Shown here piece after piece: positions 23,109-31,580 of a stretch of 64,000 nucleotides of DNA; the stretch's first letter is position 1, and the number at the start of each line of letters is the position of its first letter. Source of the DNA: Methylobacteriaceae bacterium (GTDB lineage Bacteria > Pseudomonadota > Alphaproteobacteria > Rhizobiales > Beijerinckiaceae); assembly GCA_947444195.1 (NCBI GenBank), contig CANEZL010000006.1:101273-165272 (forward strand), read 5' to 3'. Both the position numbers and the translations under genes were made by a program. The notes beneath the pieces were generated by a model. That model was not told the origin of the DNA. It worked only from the letters and a program-made list of their open reading frames with translations, and did no database searches.

Positions 23109-24884
23109 TCAGACCAGCATCTTGCCCTCTTCCGAGATGACGTCGCCGAGCTCGACCCCGGTCTCGCCGAGATAGTCGGAGAGCAGCATCTCGTTGTGGG
23201 CCTTGCCCGAGGGGATCATCGGGAAGCAGTTCTCGGTCTTGTCGACCACGCAATCGAAGATCACCGGCCCGTCATAGGCCAGCATCTCGGCGATGGCCGC
23301 GTCGAGTTCGCCCGGCTTCTCGCAACGCATGCCCTTGGCGCCGTAGGCCTCGGCGAGCTTCACGAAGTCCGGCAGGCTCTCCGAGTAGCTCTGCGAGTAG
23401 CGCGAACCGTGCAGCAGCTCCTGCCACTGGCGCACCATGCCCATGTACTCGTTGTTGAGGATGAAGATCTTCACCGGCAGCCGGTACTGCACCGCCGTCG
23501 ACATCTCCTGCATGTTCATCAGGATCGAGGCCTCGCCCGCGATGTCGATGACGAGGCCGTCCGGATGGGCGAGCTGCGTGCCGATGGCGGCGGGCAGGCC
23601 GTAGCCCATGGTGCCGAGGCCGCCCGACGTCATCCAGCGGTTCGGCTCCTCGAACTTGAAGTACTGGGCCGCCCACATCTGGTGCTGGCCGACCTCCGTC
23701 GTGATGTAGGTCTCGCGGTTCTTGCAGGCCTCGTAGAGGCGCTGCACGGCGTATTGCGGCTTGATGATCGTGCCCGACGGCCAGTAGGCGAGGCACTCGC
23801 GCGCCCGCCAGGTGGCGATCTTCGAGAACCAGCCCTCGAGGTTGCTCCTGTCGGGGCGCGACGGCAGGGCGCGCCACGCCGCCAGCATGTCGGCGAGCAC
23901 GGCGGCGCAGTCGCCGACGATGCCGACATCGACCTTCACGACCTTGTTGATCGAGGAGGCGTCCACGTCGATGTGGATCTTCTTCGAGAAGGGCGAGAAG
24001 GCGTCGAGCCGGCCGGTGATGCGGTCGTCGAAGCGGGCGCCGACGCAGATCATCACGTCGCACTCGTGCATCGCGAGGTTGGCCTCGTAGGTCCCGTGCA
24101 TGCCGAGCATGCCGAGGAACTTGTCGTCGGAGGCTGGGAAGGCGCCGAGCCCCATCAGGGTCGAGGTGACGGGAAAGCCCGTCTCGGCCGCGAGTTCCCG
24201 CAGCAGGCGCGAGGCCTCGGGGCCCGAGTTGATGACGCCGCCGCCGGTGTAGAGGACGGGCCGGCGCGCGCTGGCCATCAGCTCCACGGCCGCGCGGATG
24301 CGCTCGGCGTCGCCCTTCACGGCAGGCCGGTAGGTCTTGTGCTCGGACGAGGTGGGGCGCTCGTAGAGGCCGGTGGCGAACTGGATGTCCTTGGGCAGGT
24401 CGACGACGACCGGGCCGGGCCGGCCGTTGGCGGCCACGTAGAACGCCTCGTGCAGGATGCGCGGCAGGTCCGCGATCGATTTCACGAGGTAGTTGTGCTT
24501 CGTGCAGTGCCGGGTGATGCCGACCGTGTCGCATTCCTGGAACGCGTCGGTGCCGATGAGATGCGTGGGCACCTGCCCCGTGATGCAGACCAGCGGGATC
24601 GAGTCCAGCATCGCGTCGGTCAGCCCGGTGACGATGTTGGTGGCGCCGGGGCCCGAGGTGACGAGGACGCAGCCGACCTTGCCGGAGGAGCGCGCGTAGC
24701 CCTCTGCGGCGTGGACGGCGCCCTGCTCGTGGCGCACCAGCACGTGCTTGACCGCGTTCTGGTGGAAGAGCGCGTCGTAGATCGGAAGCACGGCGCCGCC
24801 CGGATAGCCGAACAGCGTGTCCACGCCCTGATCCTGGAAAGCCCGGATGACCATCTCGGCCCCGGTCATGACCTCGCCGCCCAT
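23109..24884 (-). CDS. ilvB: Acetolactate synthase large (catalytic) subunit
   Basis: 591 aa ThDP enzyme that condenses pyruvate with pyruvate or 2-oxobutyrate. GYPGGAVLPIYDALF at 26-40 and catalytic Glu53 in VRHEQGAVHAAEGYA are present. The C-terminal metal-ThDP motif reads DIAGEASILMNMQE, with Glu451 where most family members have Asp (GDG/GDA). ATG 24884 has GGAGGAG 5 nt upstream. Its expression is probably controlled by the leader and terminator at 24946-25052. Confidence 0.95.
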   Translation of the reverse strand: MGGEVMTGAEMVIRAFQDQGVDTLFGYPGGAVLPIYDALFHQNAVKHVLVRHEQGAVHAAEGYARSSGKVGCVLVTSGPGATNIVTGLTDAMLDSIPLVCITGQVPTHLIGTDAFQECDTVGITRHCTKHNYLVKSIADLPRILHEAFYVAANGRPGPVVVDLPKDIQFATGLYERPTSSEHKTYRPAVKGDAERIRAAVELMASARRPVLYTGGGVINSGPEASRLLRELAAETGFPVTSTLMGLGAFPASDDKFLGMLGMHGTYEANLAMHECDVMICVGARFDDRITGRLDAFSPFSKKIHIDVDASSINKVVKVDVGIVGDCAAVLADMLAAWRALPSRPDRSNLEGWFSKIATWRARECLAYWPSGTIIKPQYAVQRLYEACKNRETYITTEVGQHQMWAAQYFKFEEPNRWMTSGGLGTMGYGLPAAIGTQLAHPDGLVIDIAGEASILMNMQEMSTAVQYRLPVKIFILNNEYMGMVRQWQELLHGSRYSQSYSESLPDFVKLAEAYGAKGMRCEKPGELDAAIAEMLAYDGPVIFDCVVDKTENCFPMIPSGKAHNEMLLSDYLGETGVELGDVISEEGKMLV

Positions 24885-24945
24885 CGTCTCCTCCTCGTCT
24901 CGTCTCGCGTGTCTCGGGAACTTCGGTGCCGGGGCGTCAAGCAAC

Positions 24946-24970
24946 AAAAAAGGGCCCCTGTCGGGACCCT
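24946..24970 (-). terminator. Attenuator terminator upstream of ilvB
   Basis: On the minus strand AGGGTCCC-GACA-GGGGCCCT forms an 8-bp stem with one G-U pair, followed by six T. It lies 60 nt before the ilvB start and after a leader peptide gene, so it can stop transcription before ilvB. Confidence 0.8.
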
Positions 24971-24992
24971 GCATGCGCCACCGCCCGGATCG

Positions 24993-25012
24993 CGGCCTAG
25001 TTCAAGGCCGCC
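24993..25012 (-). promoter_or_regulatory. Leader pause hairpin (ilvB attenuator)
   Basis: On the minus strand GCGGCC-TTGAACTA-GGCCGC is a perfect 6-bp stem that contains the leader peptide stop codon in its loop. It is enclosed by a 7-bp pair, GCGCCAC (in the leader codons) with GTGGCGC. The leader word CGGGGC could instead pair with GTCCCG in the terminator's 5' arm, which would make an antiterminator. Pairings read by eye. Confidence 0.55.
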
Positions 25013-25052
25013 CCGTCAGTGGCGCTTCCGCTACAATAAGAACCGTGCGCAT
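25002..25052 (-). CDS. ilvB leader peptide (16 aa)
   Basis: Short open frame MRTVLIVAEAPLTGRP with a Val-Leu-Ile-Val run at residues 4-7, exactly the amino acids made by the pathway. An AGGCGG element precedes the ATG. It lies between a promoter at 25122-25150 and the terminator at 24946-24970. Stalling of the ribosome on the branched-chain codons when these amino acids are scarce would favour read-through into ilvB, as in known ilv attenuators. The mechanism is inferred from layout. Confidence 0.75.
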   Translation of the reverse strand: MRTVLIVAEAPLTGRP

Positions 25053-25121
25053 CGCCGCCTGATCCGGGACCGTTCCGTCAGGGATCCACCGGAACGGGAG
25101 ACCTGCCTGAGAGTGCCGGGC

Positions 25122-25150
25122 GTGATAGCGGAGCCCGCGCACCCGGTCAA
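25122..25150 (-). promoter_or_regulatory. Sigma70-type promoter for the ilvB leader
   Basis: On the minus strand TTGACC (25150-25145) and TATCAC (25127-25122) are separated by 17 bp. The predicted start near 25115 gives a leader of about 230 nt before ilvB. It lies just after the amidase stop. Confidence 0.6.
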
Positions 25151-25169
25151 CGGGCTGGAGACCAGATGG

Positions 25170-26654
25170 TCACGAAATCGTCGTGTCCGGCGCGGGGTCC
25201 GGTGCTTGGGCCGGCGCACAGGCCGGCGGCGGCCGCCGCCGCACCCAGCCGCTCGCCGCGTCGTAGGCCGCGCCGAGCTGGAGGCAGGCCAGCTCGCCGT
25301 GGTTGCGGCCCACGATCTGCACGCCCGTGGGCAGGCCGCCGGGTCCGAAGCCCGCGGGCACGGAGAGGGAGGGCAGCCCCGACATGGTGATCGGCACCAC
25401 CGTCTCCATCCAGCGGTGATAGGTGTCCATGGGCCGCCCGCCGACGGTCTCGGGCCACCGCAGTCCGATGGCGAAGGGGAAGACCTGGGCGCTCGGCGCG
25501 ACGAGGACGGGGTGGCGCTCCATGAAGGCGGCGAGCGTCCGGTACCAGCGGGTCCGCCCCTGCTGGGCGGCGGTGACCTGATCGGCGCTGAGCGCGAGGC
25601 CGCGCTCGACCTCCCAGACCGCCTCGGGCTTCATCCGGGCGCGCTTGGCCGGGTCGTCGTAGAGGGGGCGCAGGCTGGCGACGTTCATCCAGGCGCGCAG
25701 GGTCAGCCAGTCCTGCCACAGGGCCTCGTAGTCGAAGGCCGGGCAGGCCGCCTCCACCGTGCAGCCGACGGCCTCGAAGGTCCTGAGCGCCGCGCGGCCC
25801 GTCTCCAGCACGCCCGGCTCGAAGGGCAGGTGCCCGTCGAGGTCGCCGAGCCACGCGATCCGCGTGCCATCGAAGTCCCGCTCCAGCCCTTGCGCGAAGA
25901 CCGCCGGATCCTCGTGGTTGGAGAAGGGCGCGCGCGGGTCGTAGCCCGCCTGGACGGAGAGCATCAGGCCGATATCGGCCGGGGACCGGCCGATCGCCCC
26001 GGAGACGCCGAGCCCCGGGCAGAACGCTTCCGTGCTCTCGGCCGGGATGCGGCCGTAGCTCGTGCGCAGGCCGAACAGGTTGTTGAAGGCGGCCGGGTTG
26101 CGCAGCGAGCCGCCGTTGTCGCTGCCGTCGGCCACGGGCTGCATCCGCAGCGCCACCGCCACGGCCGCGCCGCCGCTGGACCCGCCCGCGCTGCGGCCCG
26201 GGTCGTAGGCGTTTCCGGTGGCCCCGTAGACCGGGTTGAAGCTGTGCGAGCCGAGGCTGAATTCCGGGGTGTTGGTGCGGCCGATGAAGATCGCGCCGGC
26301 CGCCCGCAGCCGCTCCACCATGATCGAGTCCGTCTGGGCGATCCGGTCGCGGAAGATCGGCGAGCCCTGCGTGTGGGGCAGCCCGCGGCAGGGATCGAGG
26401 TCCTTCACCGCCAGCGGGAAGCCGTGGAGCGGCCCCTGGCTCTCGCCGCGGGCGAGCGCCGCGTCGCGCCGGTCGGCCTCGGCGAGGAGGCCGGCGCGCG
26501 GCTGCAGGGCGACGACCGCGTTCACGGCCGGGTTCAGCCGCTCGATCCGGTCGAGATAGGCCTCCATGACCGCGCGGCAGGAGACCGCGCGCGCGTGGAT
26601 CGCCCGCGTCAGGGCGACGGCGCCGAGATCGGTCGGGGTGTCTGCGTCCCGCAT
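25170..26654 (-). CDS. Amidase-signature family hydrolase
   Basis: 494 aa. The Ser-cisSer-Lys triad region is clear: GFPLAVKDL gives the Lys, and GRSAGGSSGGAAVAVALRM gives the two serines. C-terminal GLPSLSVPAGF and GLPTGVQIVG are typical. It hydrolyses an amide bond; the substrate is unknown. AGGAG precedes the ATG. It follows glk by 36 bp and is probably co-transcribed with otsB and glk. It is not GatA: no gatB or gatC neighbours, and the C-terminus differs. Confidence 0.87.
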   Translation of the reverse strand: MRDADTPTDLGAVALTRAIHARAVSCRAVMEAYLDRIERLNPAVNAVVALQPRAGLLAEADRRDAALARGESQGPLHGFPLAVKDLDPCRGLPHTQGSPIFRDRIAQTDSIMVERLRAAGAIFIGRTNTPEFSLGSHSFNPVYGATGNAYDPGRSAGGSSGGAAVAVALRMQPVADGSDNGGSLRNPAAFNNLFGLRTSYGRIPAESTEAFCPGLGVSGAIGRSPADIGLMLSVQAGYDPRAPFSNHEDPAVFAQGLERDFDGTRIAWLGDLDGHLPFEPGVLETGRAALRTFEAVGCTVEAACPAFDYEALWQDWLTLRAWMNVASLRPLYDDPAKRARMKPEAVWEVERGLALSADQVTAAQQGRTRWYRTLAAFMERHPVLVAPSAQVFPFAIGLRWPETVGGRPMDTYHRWMETVVPITMSGLPSLSVPAGFGPGGLPTGVQIVGRNHGELACLQLGAAYDAASGWVRRRPPPACAPAQAPDPAPDTTIS

Positions 26655-26690
26655 GGGCGGCTCCTGTCGCGGGGCCCGCGCGCCGCGCGT

Positions 26691-27722
26691 CTAGCGCGAG
26701 CCCGCGTGCCAGGTGGAGGCGTGATAGACGAAGCGCCCGCCCTCGCTCGCCAGGGCGGCGAGCCCGTTGAGGGCGGGATCGTGCACGGTGATCACGCTCG
26801 TGGGGATGGTCCTCATCATCGCGGCGAAGGGGGCCTTGTCCTCGAAGGCCGCGCGGAAATCCCCCTCCTCCAGCACCCGCAGGATGCGCGGGGCGATGCC
26901 GCCGCCGATATAGACGCCGCCCGTGGCCAGGAACGTGAGGGCGAGGTTGCCGCAGACGCGTCCGAGCAGGCGCCCGAACAGGGCGAGCGCCTCGGCCGCG
27001 TGCGGGTCCTCCGCCTTCAGGCCGGCCTCGGTGACCGCGGCCGGATCGAGGGGCTCGGCGGGGACGCCGGTGCGGACGTGGCGCAGGGCGGCGTGCAGGC
27101 GGGCGAGGCCGGGGCCCGACAGCACCGTCTCCACGGTGATGCGGCCCTCCGCGCGCTCCAGGACGTGCCAGACCCGCTCCTCGTCGGCATCCATGGGGCC
27201 GAGATCGGTGTGGCCGGCCTCCGTCGAGACGATGGCGCAGTGGTCGCCGTAGGGCACCAGGGCCGCCGCGCCGAAGCCGGTGCCGGGGCCGAGGACCACG
27301 CGGGCGCCCGCCGGGGGCTCGGCCGGCGCGTCGAGGCGGGGGCCGACCGGGGTGAGTTCGGTGGGCCGGATGCCCGCGGCACCGGCCGCCACCGGCACGT
27401 AATCGTTGACCACGACGGCGCTCGACAGGCCGAAATCGGCCGCGATGCGCTTCGGGGCCACGAGCCAGTGGGCGTTGGTGAGCTGGATCTCGGGCCCGTC
27501 GACCCGCCCGGCGATGGCGAGGATGGCCGAGCGCGGCGCCGGCCCGCCCCCCTCCCCGGCCGCGGCCTTGGCGAGGGCGGTGCGGATCGCGCTCGACGGG
27601 TCGGGATGGCCTCCGGTCGGCTCGTGCGACAGGACCTTGGGGGCCGCCCCCCGCTCCGGCACCACCGCGAAGCGCGCGTTGGTGCCGCCGATGTCGCCGA
27701 CGAGGACCGGGAACTCGAACAT
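26691..27722 (-). CDS. glk: Glucokinase
   Basis: 343 aa of the proteobacterial Glk family. LVGDIGGTNARFAVV at 7-21 is the phosphate-binding motif, VVVNDYVPVAAGAAG carries the catalytic Asp, and LGPGTGFGAA and STEAGHTDLGP are family blocks. It phosphorylates glucose with ATP in the cytosol. Second gene of otsB-glk-amidase. Confidence 0.93.
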   Translation of the reverse strand: MFEFPVLVGDIGGTNARFAVVPERGAAPKVLSHEPTGGHPDPSSAIRTALAKAAAGEGGGPAPRSAILAIAGRVDGPEIQLTNAHWLVAPKRIAADFGLSSAVVVNDYVPVAAGAAGIRPTELTPVGPRLDAPAEPPAGARVVLGPGTGFGAAALVPYGDHCAIVSTEAGHTDLGPMDADEERVWHVLERAEGRITVETVLSGPGLARLHAALRHVRTGVPAEPLDPAAVTEAGLKAEDPHAAEALALFGRLLGRVCGNLALTFLATGGVYIGGGIAPRILRVLEEGDFRAAFEDKAPFAAMMRTIPTSVITVHDPALNGLAALASEGGRFVYHASTWHAGSR

Positions 27723-27827
27723 GCTGGACGCTTCTCCTCAGGGCGGGGCGCGGCGGGGACCGCTTGTCCGACGTCGCCGCCGGGAGCATGCCGCCGTCCG
27801 CGCGAAAAAGCAGCCCGCTCCGGGCCC

Positions 27828-28571
27828 TCAGGCCGCGGGCAGCGCGTCCGGATCGATCGGGGCGCCGTCGGCCCAGGCGCGCAGGAGGTCGCGCACCGCC
27901 GCCGGATCGGCGAGGCGCCGGGCCGCCTCCGTCTCGCCGGGGCCGACCCGGACGGCGACGCCGCCGTCGGCGTTGACGGAGCCGAAGGCGAGCTCGTCCG
28001 TGCGGTCGTCCCCGAGGAAGACCGGGCGCCGCCCGGCATAGGGCGGCGCTTCGAGGAAGGCGCGGATGGCGTGGGCCTTGGTGGCCGAGGCCGGCACGAT
28101 CTCGCCCACCGCCTTGCCGAGCTGCAGGCGGTAATCCGCGCCCAGGGCGGCGGCGGCGGCCTTCACCGCGCTCTCGGCGCGGGCGGCGTCCTCCGGGTTG
28201 GCCAGCCGCCAGTGCACGGCCACCGAGGCGCCCTTGTCCTCGATCAGCACCGCGTCGAGGGCGGCCACGGCGGCCCGGAGCCGGGGCACCTCGGCGCGCA
28301 GATCCGGATGGTCCTCCGGCCGCCCGCCGGCCCGGACCCCGTCCACCCGGCGCTCGACCCCGTGCAGGCCGGCGACGTCGAAGCGGGCGGGGCTCAGGAA
28401 ATCGTCGATCACCTCCACCGGCCGGCCGGTGACGATGGCCAGCGCCCCGTCGAGGCGGGCGCGCAGGCGCTCCAAGACGGGAACGAGATCGGGATCCACC
28501 TGCACGGCATCCGGCCGCGGCGCGATCTCGACGAGGGTGCCGTCGAAATCGAGGAACAGGGCGATGCTCAC
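27828..28571 (-). CDS. otsB: Trehalose-6-phosphate phosphatase
   Basis: 247 aa HAD-superfamily phosphatase. FLDFDGTLV at 6-14 with nucleophile Asp8 and Asp10, GLHGVERR cap region, and FLGDDRTDELAF as the C-terminal acidic motif. It releases trehalose for osmoprotection. GTG start at 28571. No otsA in the window. The linked glucokinase fits glucose/trehalose turnover. Confidence 0.92.
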   Translation of the reverse strand: MSIALFLDFDGTLVEIAPRPDAVQVDPDLVPVLERLRARLDGALAIVTGRPVEVIDDFLSPARFDVAGLHGVERRVDGVRAGGRPEDHPDLRAEVPRLRAAVAALDAVLIEDKGASVAVHWRLANPEDAARAESAVKAAAAALGADYRLQLGKAVGEIVPASATKAHAIRAFLEAPPYAGRRPVFLGDDRTDELAFGSVNADGGVAVRVGPGETEAARRLADPAAVRDLLRAWADGAPIDPDALPAA

Positions 28572-28757
28572 CGCGCGCTCTCCGGCCTGTGGGCTTCGAG
28601 GGGACGAGCGGGGCTAGCACGCGCGCGGAACGCCCGCAAACCCGGCGGGCGGCGCGGCCCTTCCGCGGGACGGTCTCGCCAGCGCGGTCCCTCCGCTATA
28701 CCTCGGCCCGGACAGGACCCGGCTCGCCCGCCGGGTCGGCCCACGGAGAGATGGACG

Positions 28758-29975
28758 ATGGGGGATCACGCGGATCCGGCCGCCCTGGGCTTCTGCCCGA
28801 CGCGGCTCGCGCGCATCGACGGCTGGATGCGCCAGCTCGTGGAGAGCGGACGGCTCGCCGGCCTCTCGGTGAACGTGATGCGGCGCGGGCAGATCGCCTT
28901 CAGCGCCGCCCACGGCCTCGCCGACCTCGCCCGGAAGACGCCGTTCTCCGGCGACACGGTGACCCGCATCTACTCGATGACGAAGCCGCTGACCTCGGTG
29001 GCGGTGATGCAGCTCTACGAGGAGGGCCGCTTCCAGCTCGACGATCCGGTGGCGCGCTTCCTGCCGGAATTCTCAGGCATGCAGGTGGCCACCGGCGGCA
29101 ACCGGGCGAAGATCGAGACGGAGCCGGCGCGGCGCGGCATCAGCGTGCGCGACCTCCTCACCCACACGGCGGGCCTCACCTACGGCTTCATGGACGCCAC
29201 CCTCGTCGACGCCCTCTACCGGGCGAAGGGGGCGGATTTCCTGAGGCCCGATTCGAGCCTCGCCGAGGTGACGCGGATCGTGGCCGGCCTGCCCCTCCTC
29301 GCCCAGCCGGGGGCGGCCTGGAACTACAGCGTGGCCACCGACGTGCTCGGGCGCCTCGTGGAGGTGGTCTCGGGGACGCCCTTCGCCGACTACCTGCGCG
29401 AGCGGGTGATCCGGCCCCTCGGCATGACCGACACCGATTTCCACGTGCGGCCCGAGAATATGGAGCGCTTCGCCGCCTGCTACATCTACGATGCCGAGCG
29501 CCGGCTGAAGCTCTACGACGACGCCCGCGCGACCGTGTTCGCCAAGCCGCCCGCCATCGCCTCGGGCGGCGGCGGCCTCGTCTCCACGGCGGCCGACTAC
29601 CTGCGCTTCTGCCGCTTCGTCCTGAACCGGGGCGAGCTCGACGGGGTGCGGCTGCTCGGCCGCAAGACCTTGGACCTGATGCTGACGAACCACCTGCGCG
29701 GCGACCTTGCCGCCCTGGGCACCCCGCGCTTCGCCGAGACCTCCTACGACGGGATCGGCTTCGGGCTCGGCTTCTCGGTGATGCTCGATCCGGCCCGCGC
29801 GCAGATCATGGGGAGCCCCGGCGAGGTGGCCTGGGGCGGCCTCGCCTCGACGGCGTTCTGGATCGACCCGGCCGAGGACCTCGCCGTGGTCCTGCTCACC
29901 CAGCTCATCCCCTCCTCGGCCCTGCCGATCCGCAAGGAACTCCGGGTGATGACCTACGCCGCGCTGGTGGATTGA
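28758..29975 (+). CDS. Beta-lactamase-fold serine hydrolase
   Basis: 405 aa of the class C beta-lactamase/esterase family. Catalytic SMTK at 73-76, a Tyr in WNYSVATD as the YxN-type residue, and DLLTHTAGLTYGF as a family block. No signal peptide, so probably a cytoplasmic esterase (EstB-like) and not an antibiotic lactamase. GGAGAG lies shortly before the ATG. Monocistronic. Confidence 0.88.
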   Translation: MGDHADPAALGFCPTRLARIDGWMRQLVESGRLAGLSVNVMRRGQIAFSAAHGLADLARKTPFSGDTVTRIYSMTKPLTSVAVMQLYEEGRFQLDDPVARFLPEFSGMQVATGGNRAKIETEPARRGISVRDLLTHTAGLTYGFMDATLVDALYRAKGADFLRPDSSLAEVTRIVAGLPLLAQPGAAWNYSVATDVLGRLVEVVSGTPFADYLRERVIRPLGMTDTDFHVRPENMERFAACYIYDAERRLKLYDDARATVFAKPPAIASGGGGLVSTAADYLRFCRFVLNRGELDGVRLLGRKTLDLMLTNHLRGDLAALGTPRFAETSYDGIGFGLGFSVMLDPARAQIMGSPGEVAWGGLASTAFWIDPAEDLAVVLLTQLIPSSALPIRKELRVMTYAALVD

Positions 29976-29984
29976 GGGGGCGCC

Positions 29985-30734
29985 TCAGCGCCGCCCGCCG
30001 AACCCGATATCGGCCGCCACCGCCGCGAGGCGTTCCGGGGCGCGCTCCTTGCGCTCGCTGTAGCGGTCGACGAGGTAGTCGGCCCGGCCCCGGGTGAGCA
30101 GGGTGAACTTCATCAGTTCCTCGCAGACATCGACCACCCGGTCGTAGAGCGGCCCCGCCTTCATCCGGCCGCCCTCGTCGAACTCCCGGTAGGCCATCGG
30201 CACCGAGGACTGGTTCGGGATGGTCACCATCCGCATCCAGCGCCCGAGCACGCGCAGGGCGTTCACCGCGTTGAAGCTCTGCGAGCCGCCCGAGACCTGC
30301 ATCACCGCGAGCGTCCGCCCCTGCGTCGGGCGCACCGAGCCCTCGCTCAGGGGCAGCCAGTCGATCTGGCTCTTCATCACCCCCGTCAGGTTGCCGTGCC
30401 GCTCAGGGCTGACCCAGACCTGCCCCTCCGACCACAGCGAGAGCGCCCGCAACGCCTGCACCTTCGGGTGGTCGGCGGCCGCATCGTCCGGCAGCGGCAG
30501 GCCGTGGGCGTGGAAGATCCGCACCTCGCCGCCCATCGCCTCCAGCAGGCGCGCCGCCTCGTAGGCCAGGAAGCGGCTGAAGGACCGCTCGCGGAGGGAC
30601 CCGTAGAGGATGAGGAAGCGCGGCGGGTGCGCGAACGGCGCCGACGCCTCCACCCGCTCGGGGGTCGGCGCCTCGAAATGCGCCTCGGAGAGGCTCGGCA
30701 TCCCGTCGGCGAAGGGCTGCTGGGGCTTGTCCAC
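29985..30734 (-). CDS. arsH: NADPH-dependent FMN reductase ArsH
   Basis: 249 aa flavodoxin-like protein. [21 protein letters not shown] at about 42-62 is the FMN phosphate loop, and [19 protein letters not shown] and [11 protein letters not shown] are the ArsH signatures. It oxidises trivalent organoarsenicals and gives resistance to them. Divergent from arsR with a 50-bp shared promoter region. Confidence 0.94.
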   Translation of the reverse strand: MDKPQQPFADGMPSLSEAHFEAPTPERVEASAPFAHPPRFLILYGSLRERSFSRFLAYEAARLLEAMGGEVRIFHAHGLPLPDDAAADHPKVQALRALSLWSEGQVWVSPERHGNLTGVMKSQIDWLPLSEGSVRPTQGRTLAVMQVSGGSQSFNAVNALRVLGRWMRMVTIPNQSSVPMAYREFDEGGRMKAGPLYDRVVDVCEELMKFTLLTRGRADYLVDRYSERKERAPERLAAVAADIGFGGRR

Positions 30735-30750
30735 GCGGCGATCATCCCAT

Positions 30751-30766
30751 ACGTTTCAACAAACGT
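30751..30766. promoter_or_regulatory. Putative ArsR operator between arsH and arsR
   Basis: Inverted repeat ACGTTT-CAAC-AAACGT in the 50-bp gap between the divergent arsH and arsR genes. ArsR repressors usually bind such palindromes over the promoter. Not shown experimentally here. Confidence 0.5.
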
Positions 30767-30784
30767 TGGATTGATGGATCAATC

Positions 30785-31144
30785 ATGGACGAACGGCAAG
30801 CCCTCGCCGCCTTCGCCGCGCTCGGGCAGGAGCACCGGCTCCGGGTGGTGCGCGCCCTCGTCACCGCCGGGCCGGACGGCCTCGCCGCCGGCGCGCTCGC
30901 GAGCGAGGTCGGGGTCGCGAGCACCAACCTGTCCTTCCACCTGAAGGAGCTCTCCCGTGCCGGGCTGATCGCGTCCCGGCGCGAGGGCAAGTCGGTCATC
31001 TACAGCGCCGCCTATGCCGGCCTGTCGGACCTGATCGCCTTCCTGATGCGCGACTGCTGCGGGGGACGGCCGGAGGTCTGCGCCCCCGCCGTCGCCGCGC
31101 TCGCCGCCTGCGATTGCCCCACCGGAGACACCGCCCATGCCTGA
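30785..31144 (+). CDS. arsR: ArsR-family arsenic-responsive repressor
   Basis: 119 aa winged helix, with DNA-recognition LASEVGVASTNLSFHLKELSRAGLI. The metal-sensing cysteines are at the C-terminal end: Cys91, Cys92, Cys99, plus Cys109 and Cys111. This differs from the helix-3 CVCDLC site of E. coli ArsR and resembles the C-terminal site of the Acidithiobacillus type. It would derepress the ars genes on As(III). Overlaps arsC by 8 nt. Confidence 0.92.
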   Translation: MDERQALAAFAALGQEHRLRVVRALVTAGPDGLAAGALASEVGVASTNLSFHLKELSRAGLIASRREGKSVIYSAAYAGLSDLIAFLMRDCCGGRPEVCAPAVAALAACDCPTGDTAHA

Positions 31145-31574
31145 GGCGTTCGACGTCGTCGTCTACCACAATCCCGCCTGCGGCACGTCCCGCAACACCC
31201 TGGCGATGATCCGCAACGCCGGCGTCGAGCCGCATGTCATCGAGTATCTCAAGACGCCCCCGAGCCGGTCGCTCATCAGGCAGTTGCTCGCCCGCGCCGG
31301 CCTCACGGTGCGCGCGGTGCTGCGCGAGACGGGCACGCCCTACGCCGCGCTCGGCCTCGGCGACCCGGCGCTGACCGACGACCAGCTCCTCGACGCCATC
31401 GAGGCCCACCCGGTCCTGCTCAACCGCCCGCTGGTGGTGAGCCCGCGGGGCGTGCGCCTGTGCCGGCCGTCCGAGGCGGTGCTGGACCTGCTGCCCGCCC
31501 AGCAGGGCGCGTTCGTGAAGGAGGACGGCGCGCGCGTCGTCGACGAGCGCGGCCGCCGCGTCGGCACCGCCTGA
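31137..31574 (+). CDS. arsC: Arsenate reductase, glutaredoxin type
   Basis: 145 aa. HNPACGTSRNTLAMIR at 11-26 with active-site Cys15, the LKTPPSR segment, and the LNRPLVVSPRGVRLCRP C-terminal block of the ArsC/Spx family. It reduces As(V) to As(III) using glutathione and glutaredoxin, giving the substrate for the efflux pump encoded next. Confidence 0.94.
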   Translation: MPEAFDVVVYHNPACGTSRNTLAMIRNAGVEPHVIEYLKTPPSRSLIRQLLARAGLTVRAVLRETGTPYAALGLGDPALTDDQLLDAIEAHPVLLNRPLVVSPRGVRLCRPSEAVLDLLPAQQGAFVKEDGARVVDERGRRVGTA

Positions 31575-31580
31575 GGCACC

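Noticed and set aside
25170..26654. GatA (tRNA amidotransferase subunit) for the amidase
   Set aside because: No gatB or gatC nearby, and the C-terminal half does not match GatA; general amidase is safer.
23196..29975. A 2259-codon open frame on the plus strand
   Set aside because: Only the last 405 codons (28758-29975) are a gene. The rest is antisense to ilvB, the amidase, glk and otsB and has the His/Gly/Arg-rich make-up of GC-rich shadow frames.
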